Shown here: piece by piece, positions 52,901-61,160 of the stretch | Layout: every line of letters begins with the position of its first letter | Position numbering within the stretch: position 1 is the first letter of the stretch | Assembly: GCF_032884065.1 (NCBI RefSeq) | Contig: NC_088863.1 | Span: forward strand, 41,820,880 to 41,884,879 | Origin: Artemia franciscana | Taxonomy: Eukaryota; Arthropoda; Branchiopoda; Anostraca; Artemiidae | DNA: 64,000 bases | Direction of reading: 5' to 3' | Made by a program: the position numbers and the translations under genes | The notes under the pieces: generated by a model | The model's database searches: none | What the model saw: only the letters and a program-made list of their open reading frames with translations | Told to the model about the DNA's origin: nothing

Positions 52901-55900
52901 TGTATTTTCCGATATACGTGCTTTTTGCATTACTAAATAAAAAAGTGCTACTTTATATCTGCTGTTTCGAAGTTCCCCCCCCCCGAAAAAAATTCATGCG
53001 TACGTGCCTGCTACCACCCATTACATAGAAACCTTATATGTCCCGGGCATAATTTACAATCTTTTCCCATGAGCTCTTGCCATTGTGTCCACCCTAAACA
53101 CATTTTTATTTGACTTTTGGACTATTGGTAGTAAAACGGCTATCTCAAAATTTCAATTGAGTGCGTTTTGGGGGGAAAATGTCAAGGAGGGGGGGGGGCT
53201 AGTTTCTCTCCATCATGTTTGACTCTTAAAAGTGTACTAGAATCGTTCATGTCCAATCAAATGAGCCTCTTCTGAAGTTCACACGACCACCGCTTCCATA
53301 AAAACCTTATTCACCCCTGGGGCATAACTTTAAGCCCTTATCCCAAGACTCTGGGGTATTCTGTCAGCCCCAAAGGCCTCAATTAACTAAACTGATTTGG
53401 TTAATATTCCATTTATAAAATTCTACACAATAATGTGTAAGCGTGCATAAGCTATTATAAAGGTGGGTGGTAGGTCATTTTGTAGGCAAGAGAGGGTCAG
53501 ATGGCTCAAAAATTGCATATTAATTCACAAATATTCTAACTCTCATTGAAAACTTTCAGATAAATTTAGAACGAGTTTTCGGGAAAGACGGGAGGAAGAG
53601 AAATTGAAATTTAATCCATCGATTCTCGGAAAATTTTGCTTTACGCCTTTATTGTTGGTGCTAGCAGGAGGTGAGATGGGTACCTTCCATTGCGATAATC
53701 TTTTTCTATGTAGCAAGAAATATAACATTCATGCATCTAACAACAGAAAGATGTCGTTACCTCAGAGAAAATCTGAACAATAATGCCCCTTTCCGAACAC
53801 TCAAAATTCTATAATCTATCTATATATATATATAAATATACTGTTTGTACCTCTATTAACCCCATGTTGCTGGGGCGCTGCACGCCCCAGCAACACGTGG
53901 CAGGGGTCAGCAAGTAATTATATAATTAAATATTATTAACCATTCAACAGATATTTTATTATTAACCATCTAACAGAACTTTTTAACAGATATTCAAATT
54001 TTGTCAAACATTTTAAATACCATCCAATGATTTAACCCTTAAGAAGAACACCTAAAAAAAAAAATCGGAGCGCTATCAATTAATTTACAATTATTGATAC
54101 AATTAATTTAACGGCCAGAAAATGGAGGCGGTTCTATGGGGCTGGTAGACCATATCATACCATGTTTAGGTCCGGGCGTGATTTGAAAAAAAAAAAAAAA
54201 AAAAAATGAAAAAACAAGTTTTTTCAACTAACCGTAAGGGGTGACATTAAAACTTAAAAAAAACCGAAATTTTTTGTATATGAAGGGGAACGTCCCATCT
54301 TCAATCCCTCGCTCTTCCCGCTAAAGTTTAATCTTTTGTCCAAATTCTTAAAGAAAGACTGCTAAAACACAAGGGCCATGAAATAGATATAAGAAGCTTT
54401 AATAAAGCACTGAAAAACTTTACCATTTCAATACCTTACCAGAATCTAGTGCAAATCAAAAATATTTTATTTGCTTATGCTGGCAATAGGCGAGGTTTTT
54501 ATGTTAGATTTTGAAAAGGCAAGATTTACTATTGTCATGCGTCAAGGCCATTTTCCAACTACTGAAGAGCAAATTTTTATAACATAAAAGTTTCCTTTGT
54601 AAACCTAGTATTCTGAAAGGCAATAAAAACAGAAGAAAATGCTTCAAACCTTTGAAATAAAAGTTGTGGTCTCTGATTTTATCTTCCAATCGAAGTAACG
54701 TCATGTATGATCTAAGAGTCATCTTTCTCATACAATATGTATGAAAATCAAATTGGTCATCAACCATTTCACTAAAATGTCTTTCCACTTCATGACATTT
54801 CTTCAGGGCTTCACCAAACATTCCTAATCGTTTATAAGCAGCAGCACTTTCTGTTTGAAACCACATGCACTGCATTTCATTCAAATTTTCTGTTGCACTA
54901 ACACCCTCTCTAGTGAACTTAGAGCACATCTCCTCTGCTTCTTGTATTAAATTTGCACGAAGCATATATTTAGCTGCTTTTGAATTTATAAAACGGTCTG
55001 CTGTATCTAAACTTTGAGCTTCGTCTAAACATTTATAAGCTTCAATAGGGTCTCCCGCATGTTTGAAAATTTTACCACGAACAACAAAGGCATCTATTAA
55101 AGTAGGGGTGTGCTCAATAGCAGCGTCAATATATTGAAGTGCCAGCTCCACTTTTCCCAAATAGTCAAAGTGTTGCGCTAAATAAAAGTAACACCATAAA
55201 ATAGCAGAAGCGGGTTCCTTAGGGTCAGGATCTGGAAACAAAAATAGACAAGTTACAAACTTTAGATTAGAAGTATTACAGAGTAGATAGAACAATTATA
55301 TATCTTTAAATAAAACGAAAAAGAAAACAGACTAAAGTGTGAAGCTACGGGCCTAAATATCTTTTACCAAAATGTTTCTCAGACTTGCTTTTAAACGAAA
55401 ATCACTTGCGTATGTACATATCCCATATTCACAAGCAGAGGGGGGGGGGATCTGGTAATGTTTAAAGTCACACGATACCACCGCGAAGGATTGCTTAAAA
55501 TAATCCATTTCAAAGGTAAAATATACATGGACATAATTCCCGTTAATCCTGCATTTTCTCTAAATGTCAGTTCAAATAGGAAGACACATCACACTTCGGC
55601 ACTGTCACACTTAAAGGACCTAAAGGATCAGCAAAGCGATGTAGAAAAGACAGATCAAAGTATGGCCAAACATGGAGCCTTCATTGGGACCACTGTCTCA
55701 CAGATTTGTGGGATCAGTAAATACCAAGCTTTTGTCTTTTGTTGCTATATTCCAAAGCATAACACCAAATAGAATTAAGCAACGTAAAGTTTTATGTCAA
55801 CCTTTCGTCATTTTTGTCAACAAAGGTATGTCTTGACATACTTTTCCTAGAATGTCGCGAGAGGGCTCATTCTAACGAAAATCAAAAGTTCTTGTGCCCT

Positions 55901-58111
55901 TTTGAAGGGCACCTAGGACCCCTCCCACGCTCATTTTTTCCATAGAGTCACAGGATCAAAATTCTGAGATAGCCATTTTATTCGCCATAATCGAAAAACC
56001 TAATAGCTATGTCTTTGGGGACGACTTACTCCCCCGCAGTCCCCGTGGGAGGGGCTGCAAGTTACAAACTTTGACCTGTGTTTACATATAGTAATGGTTA
56101 CTGGGAAGTGTACAGACGTTTTCAGGGGGATTTTTTTGGTTTACGGAGAGAGTTGGGGGTACATGGGAGGATATTCCCATGGAGGAGCTTCTCATGGGGG
56201 AAGAGAATTTCAATGAAGGGAGGCGCAGGATTTTCTAGCATTATTTGAAAAAAAAGAAAAAATAAGTATGAAAAGTTTTTTCTACTGAAAGTAAGGAGCA
56301 GCATTAAAACTTAACGAACAAAAATTATTACGCAAATGAGGGGTTTACCTCCTCGTAATACCTCACTCTTTACGCTAAAGCATTTTTAGCAATTTCAACT
56401 ATTTATTCTACGGCCTTTGTGATTCAGAGGTCATTCTTAAGGAATTGGGACAAAATTTAAGTTTTAGTGTAAAGAGCGAGGTATCGACGAGGGGTGAACC
56501 CCCTCATATACGCAATAAAAACATACGAATATATAAGTTCGTTATGTAAGTTAATTCGTAATTTACGTATATTTTTTACTAATGAAAATGTTCGTAAAAA
56601 ATTACAAGTTCTAGTTCTCTTTTTAAGTAATCAAAAAATTGGAGGGCAACTAGGCCTCCTCCCTCGCTTCTTTTTTCTCAAAACCTTCCGATTAAAACTA
56701 TGAGAAAGCCATTTGGCCAAAATAAAATTAACATGCAGATTTCGTTTTAATTATTTATGTGCCGAGAGCCAAGATCAAAACATACATTAATTCAAAAACG
56801 TCCAGAAATTAAATAAAAAAACAAGTTTTTTTTAAATGAAAGTAAGGAGCAACATTAAAACTTAAAACGAACAGAAATTACTCCGTATATAAAAAGGGGC
56901 TTTTCCTCCTCAACGCCCCGCTCTTTACGCTAAAAGTTTTTACTGTTTAAAAAGTAGAGTTAAGAGAAAGAGTCAAACTTTAGCGTACAGAGGGGGGGGT
57001 TGAGGAGGGAAAGCCCCTTTCAAATATACGGAGTAATTTTGGTAAGGGACAACCAAAGACAAGTTAACTTGTCATTCTGATGTGGGTATTCGTGCTATTT
57101 CAATGGTGATATTGGAAGTTATTAAGATATTTCAAACTCCAACTGTACTAGAGACAATCTAATTTATCTTTCTGTAGTATGTATTAGTGCTATTTGCATA
57201 GTGATACAGGCAAATATTAAGATATATTTTGTCTATTGTTTTATTTCCCTTTTTCTTTAGGTTTTGTTTAATTTAGCTTAATTAAATTTTTTCCCGTGGA
57301 TAAAGGCTTCCAGACTCCAGGTGTATGGCTTTTTGTTTTGTCAACTGTTCTGTATTTGAAATATTATACCAATTTTTTCCATATTTTCTTTCGTTAAATT
57401 CTGATTCTTTAGGAAAGATTACTCAAACACAATGGCTGCTGATTCTGAATAATAAGTATTTTTAAAGAGCTTTAAGACTTTAGCTTAAAGAGCAACAGTT
57501 GGTAAAGGGGCAGCCACCCTTACAAACAGAACAATTTCTGTTCATTTTAAGTTTTAATGCTGGTCCTTACTTTCAGTTGAAAAAACTTTTTTAAAATTTA
57601 GTAACAGACAAAGAATCAAATTGTTTTTACGATCGAATACATTAGGAACGATTATTAAGTGTTACGTTTTGAGCACAGTAACTAAGTCTTAGCTTGTATA
57701 GGGACCAATTTTAGAAGTAACAGAGTAGATTGCGTTAGCTTTTATTTGGGGGTAGAGTCAAGCTTTTATAGATGGTGCATTTTAAAAGCAATAGAATTGA
57801 TTGAGTGTCAGGAAATAATGAATACAGCAGGTTTTAAGAAGAAACAGCGTACTTTGAGACTGTCTTTAAGGAATGAGTAATTTTTTCCAAGAAAATATTC
57901 TCCATAGGTTATTTTAAAAGTTTTGATTGTTTGACAACTGTAAAGTTAAGAAAGACAGGTTGCAATAGAAAGATGTTCAAACACTTCGCGTAATTCTATG
58001 TGAATCTAGCTGAAGATACTATCGAATTGGCATTATACTCAGCAGAACAAAGAGGAAAACCCAATAATTAGTTGAGGCAGTGAATTTAGAGAGAGAGAGA
58101 ATGAGATTGTG

Positions 58112-58192
<81 letters not shown>

Positions 58193-59454
58193 AGAGAAGG
58201 ACTTTCCCATTAAGAATTTAACCACCCCTCAAGATAAAAACTTGTTGTGTAAAATCATTCACCAAAATTTGAGGTTAAAGCCTATTTTTGAATAAGACGA
58301 ATTTATTCAAGACATCAACACATGTCTATACCCCCCAAAAGAAAATAACAACAAGAGATTAACTTACCTAAAATGGAGAACTTTTCACTTGTTTTCAAAT
58401 TTTTAACATAGCCAAGTATTAAGTCTTCAATAGTCTTAACCTTTTCTGGATCATTGTACAAGGTCCTTAAGTCTATAAAAAGGGGAGGGACGCCTTTACG
58501 AAAAGAAACTTTCATATACTGATCTACAAGTTCACGGAACTTATCTCTATGAGCATACGCAAGAGGAATTCTCTTAACTAAGCTTGATTTGGGATATTGG
58601 ATTTTAAGATCATTTTCATACAAGTTCAATTTATCTTCATCATTAAGGCAATTTTGACATTTCTCAGTGGCAATAAAGTACTGGCGATTTTCCTGATTTC
58701 GTTTCAGAAGTTCTCTGTATAACACTTCAGATTCTTTAGGTTTTCCAAGCTGGTATAATATATCGGCCCTCATTTCTTTTAAAGATAACTTATCACATAT
58801 CTGGTCTTCATAAGTGCTCAAATGTTCCAACACCCCTTCCAAATCTCCCGATTCCAAAATTACCTGGGCTTGATACAGAAATAGCTCACTTTGTTCATAG
58901 TCATAGTTAACTTTTGTAGTCGTTTTACTAAATTCATTTAAAATTTCTAGGCATACATCGTATTCTTTTAGCAAGTGATGAGCCATAGCGTAACCAATCC
59001 ATGACACTCTTTGAGCAGGTCGCAGGAGAAGAAGCTGATGACGTGTTTCTTTATACCCTTCAAGGTCTCTCAAATGTATTTGAAGTAGAGACAGATCGCG
59101 CAGAATTTGTACATTTTCTTTATCACACTTCAAAGCATTTCTATAACATCTAATTGCCTCATCATATTTTTTATCGGCTCTTTGAAGAAGGCCATAAACA
59201 TGCCAGCAAACGTGCGACTTCAGGTCGTTCTTCAAACCTAGACGGACCAATTCATATGCTTCTTCTTTCTTACCAAGGCAATTTAAGGTTAGACCTTTCA
59301 TAGCCAGTGTTTCACCATGCTGTGAAAATTTCGGATTGGAAAGAATTTGTTTGGCAAACTTGAGTCCATTTTTATATTGCTTTTGCTCATAGCATCTGAC
59401 AACTCTCTTAAAGAGAGTATTTTCTTTTGGAGGTAATGGATTACTTGAAGGCAT
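40385..59454 (-). CDS. NAA15: N-alpha-acetyltransferase 15, NatA auxiliary subunit, complete coding sequence in four exons
   Basis: NAA15 is the large TPR scaffold of NatA. It binds the catalytic NAA10 subunit and the ribosome, so that nascent chains starting with Ser, Ala, Thr, Gly, Cys or Val are N-terminally acetylated. Exons 59454-58368, 55231-54650, 47819-47592 and 41088-40385 join as 1087+582+228+701 coding bases (866 codons, then TGA). Human NAA15 is also 866 residues (from memory). Recognisable blocks are [20 protein letters not shown] at the N-terminus, [98 protein letters not shown], a lysine-rich helix (about 600-630) and DELIPSRLL...PLKEAIKFL. All junctions are GT/AG, all introns phase 1, with no internal stop. 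The TPR-like array covers most of the first 600 residues. NAA16 is a vertebrate paralogue; the single arthropod gene is best called NAA15. Confidence 0.96.
41486..41710 (+). CDS. possible plus-strand terminal exon in NAA15 intron 3
   Basis: An acceptor-like TTTATTCTAATCCTAG ends at 41485; its TAG is also the in-frame stop. It is followed by 74 open codons to TAG at 41708-41710. The peptide begins [16 protein letters not shown] and becomes very basic ([13 protein letters not shown]). The first ATG comes only about 29 codons in. No family was recognised and no upstream partner exon was found, so it may be chance or a retrocopied piece of another gene. Confidence 0.22.
   Translation, partial: VLPLRTNTIVSAAVRFTLDLQPAAPKSQKMKTKIFTGYKNRETEKKNQLKLKRLRRKKDIFLSDVVHGVKTQLS
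42050..42667 (-). repeat. hairpin repeat family A, copy 4, left part
   Basis: Outer hairpin arms lie at about 42053-42165 and 42262-42378 with an unusually long loop. The interior order up to TTTTTGACTATGCTGAAG follows, then the sequence is interrupted by a LINE fragment. The other part resumes at 43206. It lies in NAA15 intron 3. The preceding 41820-41960 resembles repeat family C. Confidence 0.85.
42668..43205 (+). mobile_element. RTE-like LINE 3' fragment inserted in a family A copy
   Basis: The frames read [20 protein letters not shown] then, after stops and a frame change, [38 protein letters not shown] and [18 protein letters not shown]. This is the C-terminal region seen in RTE-type non-LTR ORF2 proteins (LGHVLRM...GRP...W...A..R..WR). 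Flanking 12-mers GCTGAAGAAAAT (42656-42667) and GCTGAAAAAAAT (43206-43217) look like a target-site duplication. It is 5'-truncated. A small tandem of AGACTGAAACCGGT marks its left end. Confidence 0.8.
43206..43745 (-). repeat. hairpin repeat family A, copy 4, right part
   Basis: Resumes at AAAATGGCTATCTTGAA, exactly where the left part stopped. It proceeds through CACCCCTGAAAAAAACAA, TTCTCTGATACGCTGAAT and AGCCAGGTCGCTCCTTAC to the terminal TTCGTGG motif. Confidence 0.85.
43790..44290 (-). pseudogene. LINE ORF2 C-terminal fragment
   Basis: On the minus strand an 89-codon frame (44240-43971) reads [20 protein letters not shown] then [16 protein letters not shown] and [10 protein letters not shown]. 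This is the C-terminal zinc-knuckle region of a LINE ORF2 (CxxC...HxxxC-type, with the last Cys changed to Ser). A likely 3' end follows at about 43800. It is similar to the fragment at 22980-23590. The 44270-44460 stretch resembles 46320-46480 (CTTTGACAATCT, GTTTAATG(T/C)), a weak dispersed repeat. Confidence 0.65.
44525..46113 (-). repeat. hairpin repeat family A, copy 5
   Basis: Starts at a collapsed hairpin (one arm largely deleted, 44540-44700) and follows the family order to GTTCGTTACCACGAACTG at about 46088-46106. A 29-bp A-run lies at 45718-45746. Inside NAA15 intron 3. Confidence 0.85.
46115..47591. other. NAA15 intron 3, remaining part, no feature
   Basis: AT-rich intronic DNA. No coding frame or recognised element was seen apart from a weak repeat at 46320-46480. 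Confidence 0.6.
47592..47819 (-). CDS. NAA15: NAA15 coding exon 3 (residues 557-633)
   Basis: The acceptor CTATTTAG precedes CTGCTAGCTGTG, giving [18 protein letters not shown] across the junction, as in other NAA15 proteins. It is followed by the basic helix [20 protein letters not shown]. The donor is GTTTGT after CCCTCAAG. The acidic linker that follows in vertebrates is much shorter here. Confidence 0.95.
47820..48565. other. NAA15 intron 2, proximal part
   Basis: No gene is supported. A 97-codon minus-strand frame (48122-48415) has an ATG and moderately protein-like composition. It has no recognised domain, and the adjoining sequence shows no splice pattern. Confidence 0.5.
48570..49400 (+). 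pseudogene. LINE endonuclease-domain fragment
   Basis: Pieces in shifted frames read [15 protein letters not shown] (the 'GGLA' strand), NNVYLPV (the 'NVYLP' strand) and [16 protein letters not shown] (the 'GDFN' motif with G to C). Much further right comes [14 protein letters not shown], typical of the linker after the endonuclease domain ('GRPRSG.VFDI'). It is broken by at least two frameshifts and many stops. It is inserted in NAA15 intron 2, antisense to the gene. Confidence 0.7.
49915..49999 (+). repeat. (AT)n microsatellite, about 85 bp
   Basis: AT dinucleotide tract with one AAATA interruption near its right end. Sequence on either side (49400-50670) shows no gene. Confidence 0.93.
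50672..51070 (+). repeat. dispersed repeat family B, copy 2
   Basis: About 400 bp matches 5929-6385 in the same order and orientation. A 90-bp further piece lies at 51880-51975 (GATTTGTGGTAATTTTACGC, TTTCTGCTCATTTTTGGC). Confidence 0.75.
51240..52289. repeat. dispersed repeat family C, diverged copies (left of the transposon)
   Basis: Repeats of the family C order (AGTTTCACCTTAATACCCTT, AAAAAGGGCACCAGAACTC, CCAAAGACAAAATTACTGG and similar). Copies seem stacked. The last one continues on the other side of the 712-bp transposon at 53011. A family B fragment sits within at 51880-51975. Confidence 0.6.
52299..53010. mobile_element. 712-bp non-autonomous DNA transposon with 12-bp inverted repeats and 9-bp target duplication
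   Basis: The left end is TGGCACGTACGCA plus a G-run. The right end read in reverse is CAGGCACGTACGCATG, so GGCACGTACGCA is a perfect 12-bp terminal inverted repeat. Both sides are flanked by CTACCACCC (52290-52298 and 53011-53019), a 9-bp target-site duplication. Removing the element and one duplication restores a sequence aligning without a gap to a related family C copy at about 53271-53306. No transposase frame is present. A 9-bp duplication suits Mutator-like elements, but the superfamily is inferred only from that. Confidence 0.9.
53011..53420. repeat. dispersed repeat family C, right of the transposon
   Basis: Continues the interrupted copy (CATAGAAACCTTAT, GGGCATAATTTACAATC) and adds another (CACGACCACCGCTTCC, ACCCCTGGGGCATAAC, CAGCCCCAAAGGCCTC). 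Confidence 0.6.
53865..53895. other. perfect 13-bp GC-rich hairpin
   Basis: TGTTGCTGGGGCG and CGCCCCAGCAACA flank the five-base loop CTGCA, in strongly AT-rich surroundings just after a short AT tract (53818-53840). It could be the remnant end of a mobile element. The rest of 53420-54200 shows nothing else. Confidence 0.7.
54200..54485. repeat. hairpin repeat family A, fragment (one arm)
   Basis: Matches the outer arm (AAACAAGTTTTTTCAACTA, GTGACATTAAAACTTAAA, CAATCCCTCGCTCTTCC) and a short continuation. It follows a 22-bp A-run, just beyond the donor side of NAA15 exon 2. Confidence 0.7.
54650..55231 (-). CDS. NAA15: NAA15 coding exon 2 (residues 363-557)
   Basis: The acceptor TTTGTTTCCAG is followed by ATCCTGACCC, completing the Asp codon. 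The exon ends HNFYFKA across the junction with the donor GTTTGA. It includes the very conserved TPR block [20 protein letters not shown] and its neighbours. Confidence 0.96.
55232..55847 (-). other. NAA15 intron 1, distal part
   Basis: No gene is supported. A plus-strand frame of 104 codons (55458-55772, starting with ATG) reads [17 protein letters not shown] in its middle. It has no recognised domain and is treated as chance. Confidence 0.5.
55848..57040 (+). repeat. hairpin repeat family A, copy 7 (5'-truncated)
   Basis: Begins inside the family at CTAGAATGTCGCGAGAGGGC and runs to the terminal hairpin (arms about 56818-56935 and 56968-57035). The second arm has decayed (GTACAGAGGGGGGGGTTGAG where the first predicts GTAAAGAGCGGGGCGTTGAG). 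Inside NAA15 intron 1. Confidence 0.85.
57465..57605 (-). repeat. hairpin repeat family A, short fragment
   Basis: Matches half of the outer arm: TTAGCTTAAAGAGCAACAG, ATTTCTGTTCATTTTAAG, CTTACTTTCAGTTGAAAAAA. The DNA 57040-57465 and 57605-58080 shows no feature. Confidence 0.65.
58088..58200 (+). repeat. (GA)n microsatellite in NAA15 intron 1
   Basis: About 75 bp of pure GA with flanking imperfect GA, located about 170-280 bases into intron 1 after the donor. In the sense of the gene it is (CT)n, the same orientation as the tract beyond the stop codon. Confidence 0.93.
58368..59454 (-). CDS. NAA15: NAA15 coding exon 1 (residues 1-362)
   Basis: The ATG at 59452-59454 is preceded by AATCAAAAG and follows an acceptor-like TTTTTTTTAG ten bases upstream. 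The reading begins [20 protein letters not shown], the expected NAA15 start. It ends TTCTCCATTTTAG followed by the donor GTAAGT. The single large exon holds the N-terminal TPR repeats. Confidence 0.96.
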
Positions 59455-59464
59455 CTTTTGATTT

Positions 59465-59480
59465 CTAAAAAAAAGAAAAA
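59465..59480 (-). other. NAA15: probable splice acceptor in the NAA15 5' leader
   Basis: On the minus strand a pyrimidine run ending TTTTTTTTAG (AG at 59466-59465) lies ten bases before the ATG. A spliced leader exon further right is likely but was not found. If absent, the same bases would be a T-rich leader. Confidence 0.5.
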
Positions 59481-60411
59481 ATTCTAATACACAAGTTTAT
59501 TGCTAAAATAAAGTAAATTAGGAAGACAAAATATGAGTAAACTTTCCAAGCCACAATTTATTAGTATGCCTATTCTATTATTGTGCTCGTGATTTTCGTC
59601 TTATTTAATTTCCGCCTTAAAAAAAACTTGGCATGGATAAATTCAATTTATTACGCATTGTCGCTAGTAATGACAGCTCATCAGAGCAACATGTCACCTG
59701 AGGGCAACCCAGCTAATTTTCCTTCAAATCCTTTCTAGTGACCTCTTTCGACCCAATTTAAGGATCCAAGCAAGTTTCCTACCAGTTTTTGGAAATTTGC
59801 AACAATGTCAAAAGTATTATTTTACTTATTTATTACATAGAAAAAAATGCAGTAGGTACACTCTTAAAACGCATAGGGTGTGGGAGAAGGGAGGTGTCCC
59901 ATAGCGTTCTTCACATAGGGGGAGGGGGGGGTCAAAAAATAAAATACGTTTTAAAGCTACAATTTTTACAGTTGAAAATCCCTTCCCACAGCATGTAGGC
60001 ATGAAAAAGTGCTGAATAGGATAACAATTCTGGGCTATTCCAAGAATTATAGCTTTTTTTTTCTTAATATCCCCGGCTTAACCACTGCACAGAGTGAGAA
60101 ATGTACAGTGAGAGGAAAGGATTGGTCGATAAATACCTCTCTAACCCTTAATATTGTCTAACAGCACAAATCCTGACAAATTGGATCGAAAAATTAGTTA
60201 CTATAAGGTACGGGACCCCCTATCCAGCAGGCTTTCATTTTACCAGCCATTATCTAATCAATATTCTACTGCTATTTTCGTGATTTATTTCTTTATTGAA
60301 ATTTACTTAAACCCCACAATTTTACTGAATTCCATTTAGAAATGATGGACAACATTTCGAAATGGTATATTCAAAGTTATTCCGGCAATGGTACGATATT
60401 AAATTAAATAA
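59480..60411. other. upstream of NAA15, no feature assigned
   Basis: AT-rich, including a G-run near 59918-59932. It may contain the NAA15 untranslated exon or promoter, but no decisive signal is visible. Confidence 0.5.
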
Positions 60412-61110
60412 ATATAAAAAACAAGTTTTTTTAACGGAAAGTAAGGAGCGGCATTAAAACTTAAAACGAACACAAATTACTTCGTATATGAAAGGGGCTG
60501 CTTCCTCATCAACGCCCCGCTCTTTACGCTAAAGTTTGACTCTTTCTCTTAACTTTACTTTTTAAACAGTAAAAGAACTTTAGCGTAAAGAGCGGGGCGT
60601 TGACGAGGAAGCAGCTCCTTTCATATACGAAGTAATTTCTGTTCGTTTTAAGTTTTAATGCCGCTCCTTACTTTCCGTTAAAAAATCTTGTTTTTTTTAT
60701 TTAATTTCTGAACGATTTTGAATCAATGCATGTTTTGATTTTGGCTCTCCGCAGATGAATAATTAAAACGAAATTTGCATATTCATTTTTTTTTGGCTAA
60801 ATGGCTTTCTCGTAGTTTTGATCGAATGATTTTGAGAAAAAAAGGAGCGGGGGAGGAGGCCTAGTTGCCCTCCAATTTTTTGGTTACTTAAAAAGGCAAC
60901 TATAACTTTTAATTTTTTACGAATGCTTTTATTAGTAAAAGATATACGTAACTTACAAATTAGCTTACGTAACGAACTTCTGTATTCTCATGTTTTTATT
61001 ACTAATATGAGAGGGTTCACCCCCTCGTCAGTACCTCGCTCATTACACTAAAGCTTAAATTTTGACTCAAACAATCAAACAGTTCGTCACCACGAACTGT
61101 TTGATTGTTT
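60412..61110 (-). repeat. hairpin repeat family A, copy 9 (internally deleted)
   Basis: Outer hairpin with nearly perfect arms (60418-60533 and 60575-60693) sharing the private variant GCTGCTTCCTC. The following order runs to CTAAAGCTTAAATTTTGAC at about 61065. It then jumps to a terminal palindrome, ATCAAACAGTTCG...CGAACTGTTTGAT (about 61075-61108). The middle of the family is missing. Confidence 0.85.
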
Positions 61111-61160
61111 AGTTTTTTAGGTAGCCGCTGTTGGATGCACCGGTGACCTCTAAGGTAGAC

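Noticed and set aside
55458-55772. 104-codon plus-strand frame in NAA15 intron 1
   Set aside because: Starts with ATG but has no recognisable motif, no flanking gene structure, and begins beside a G-run. Retained only as a note.
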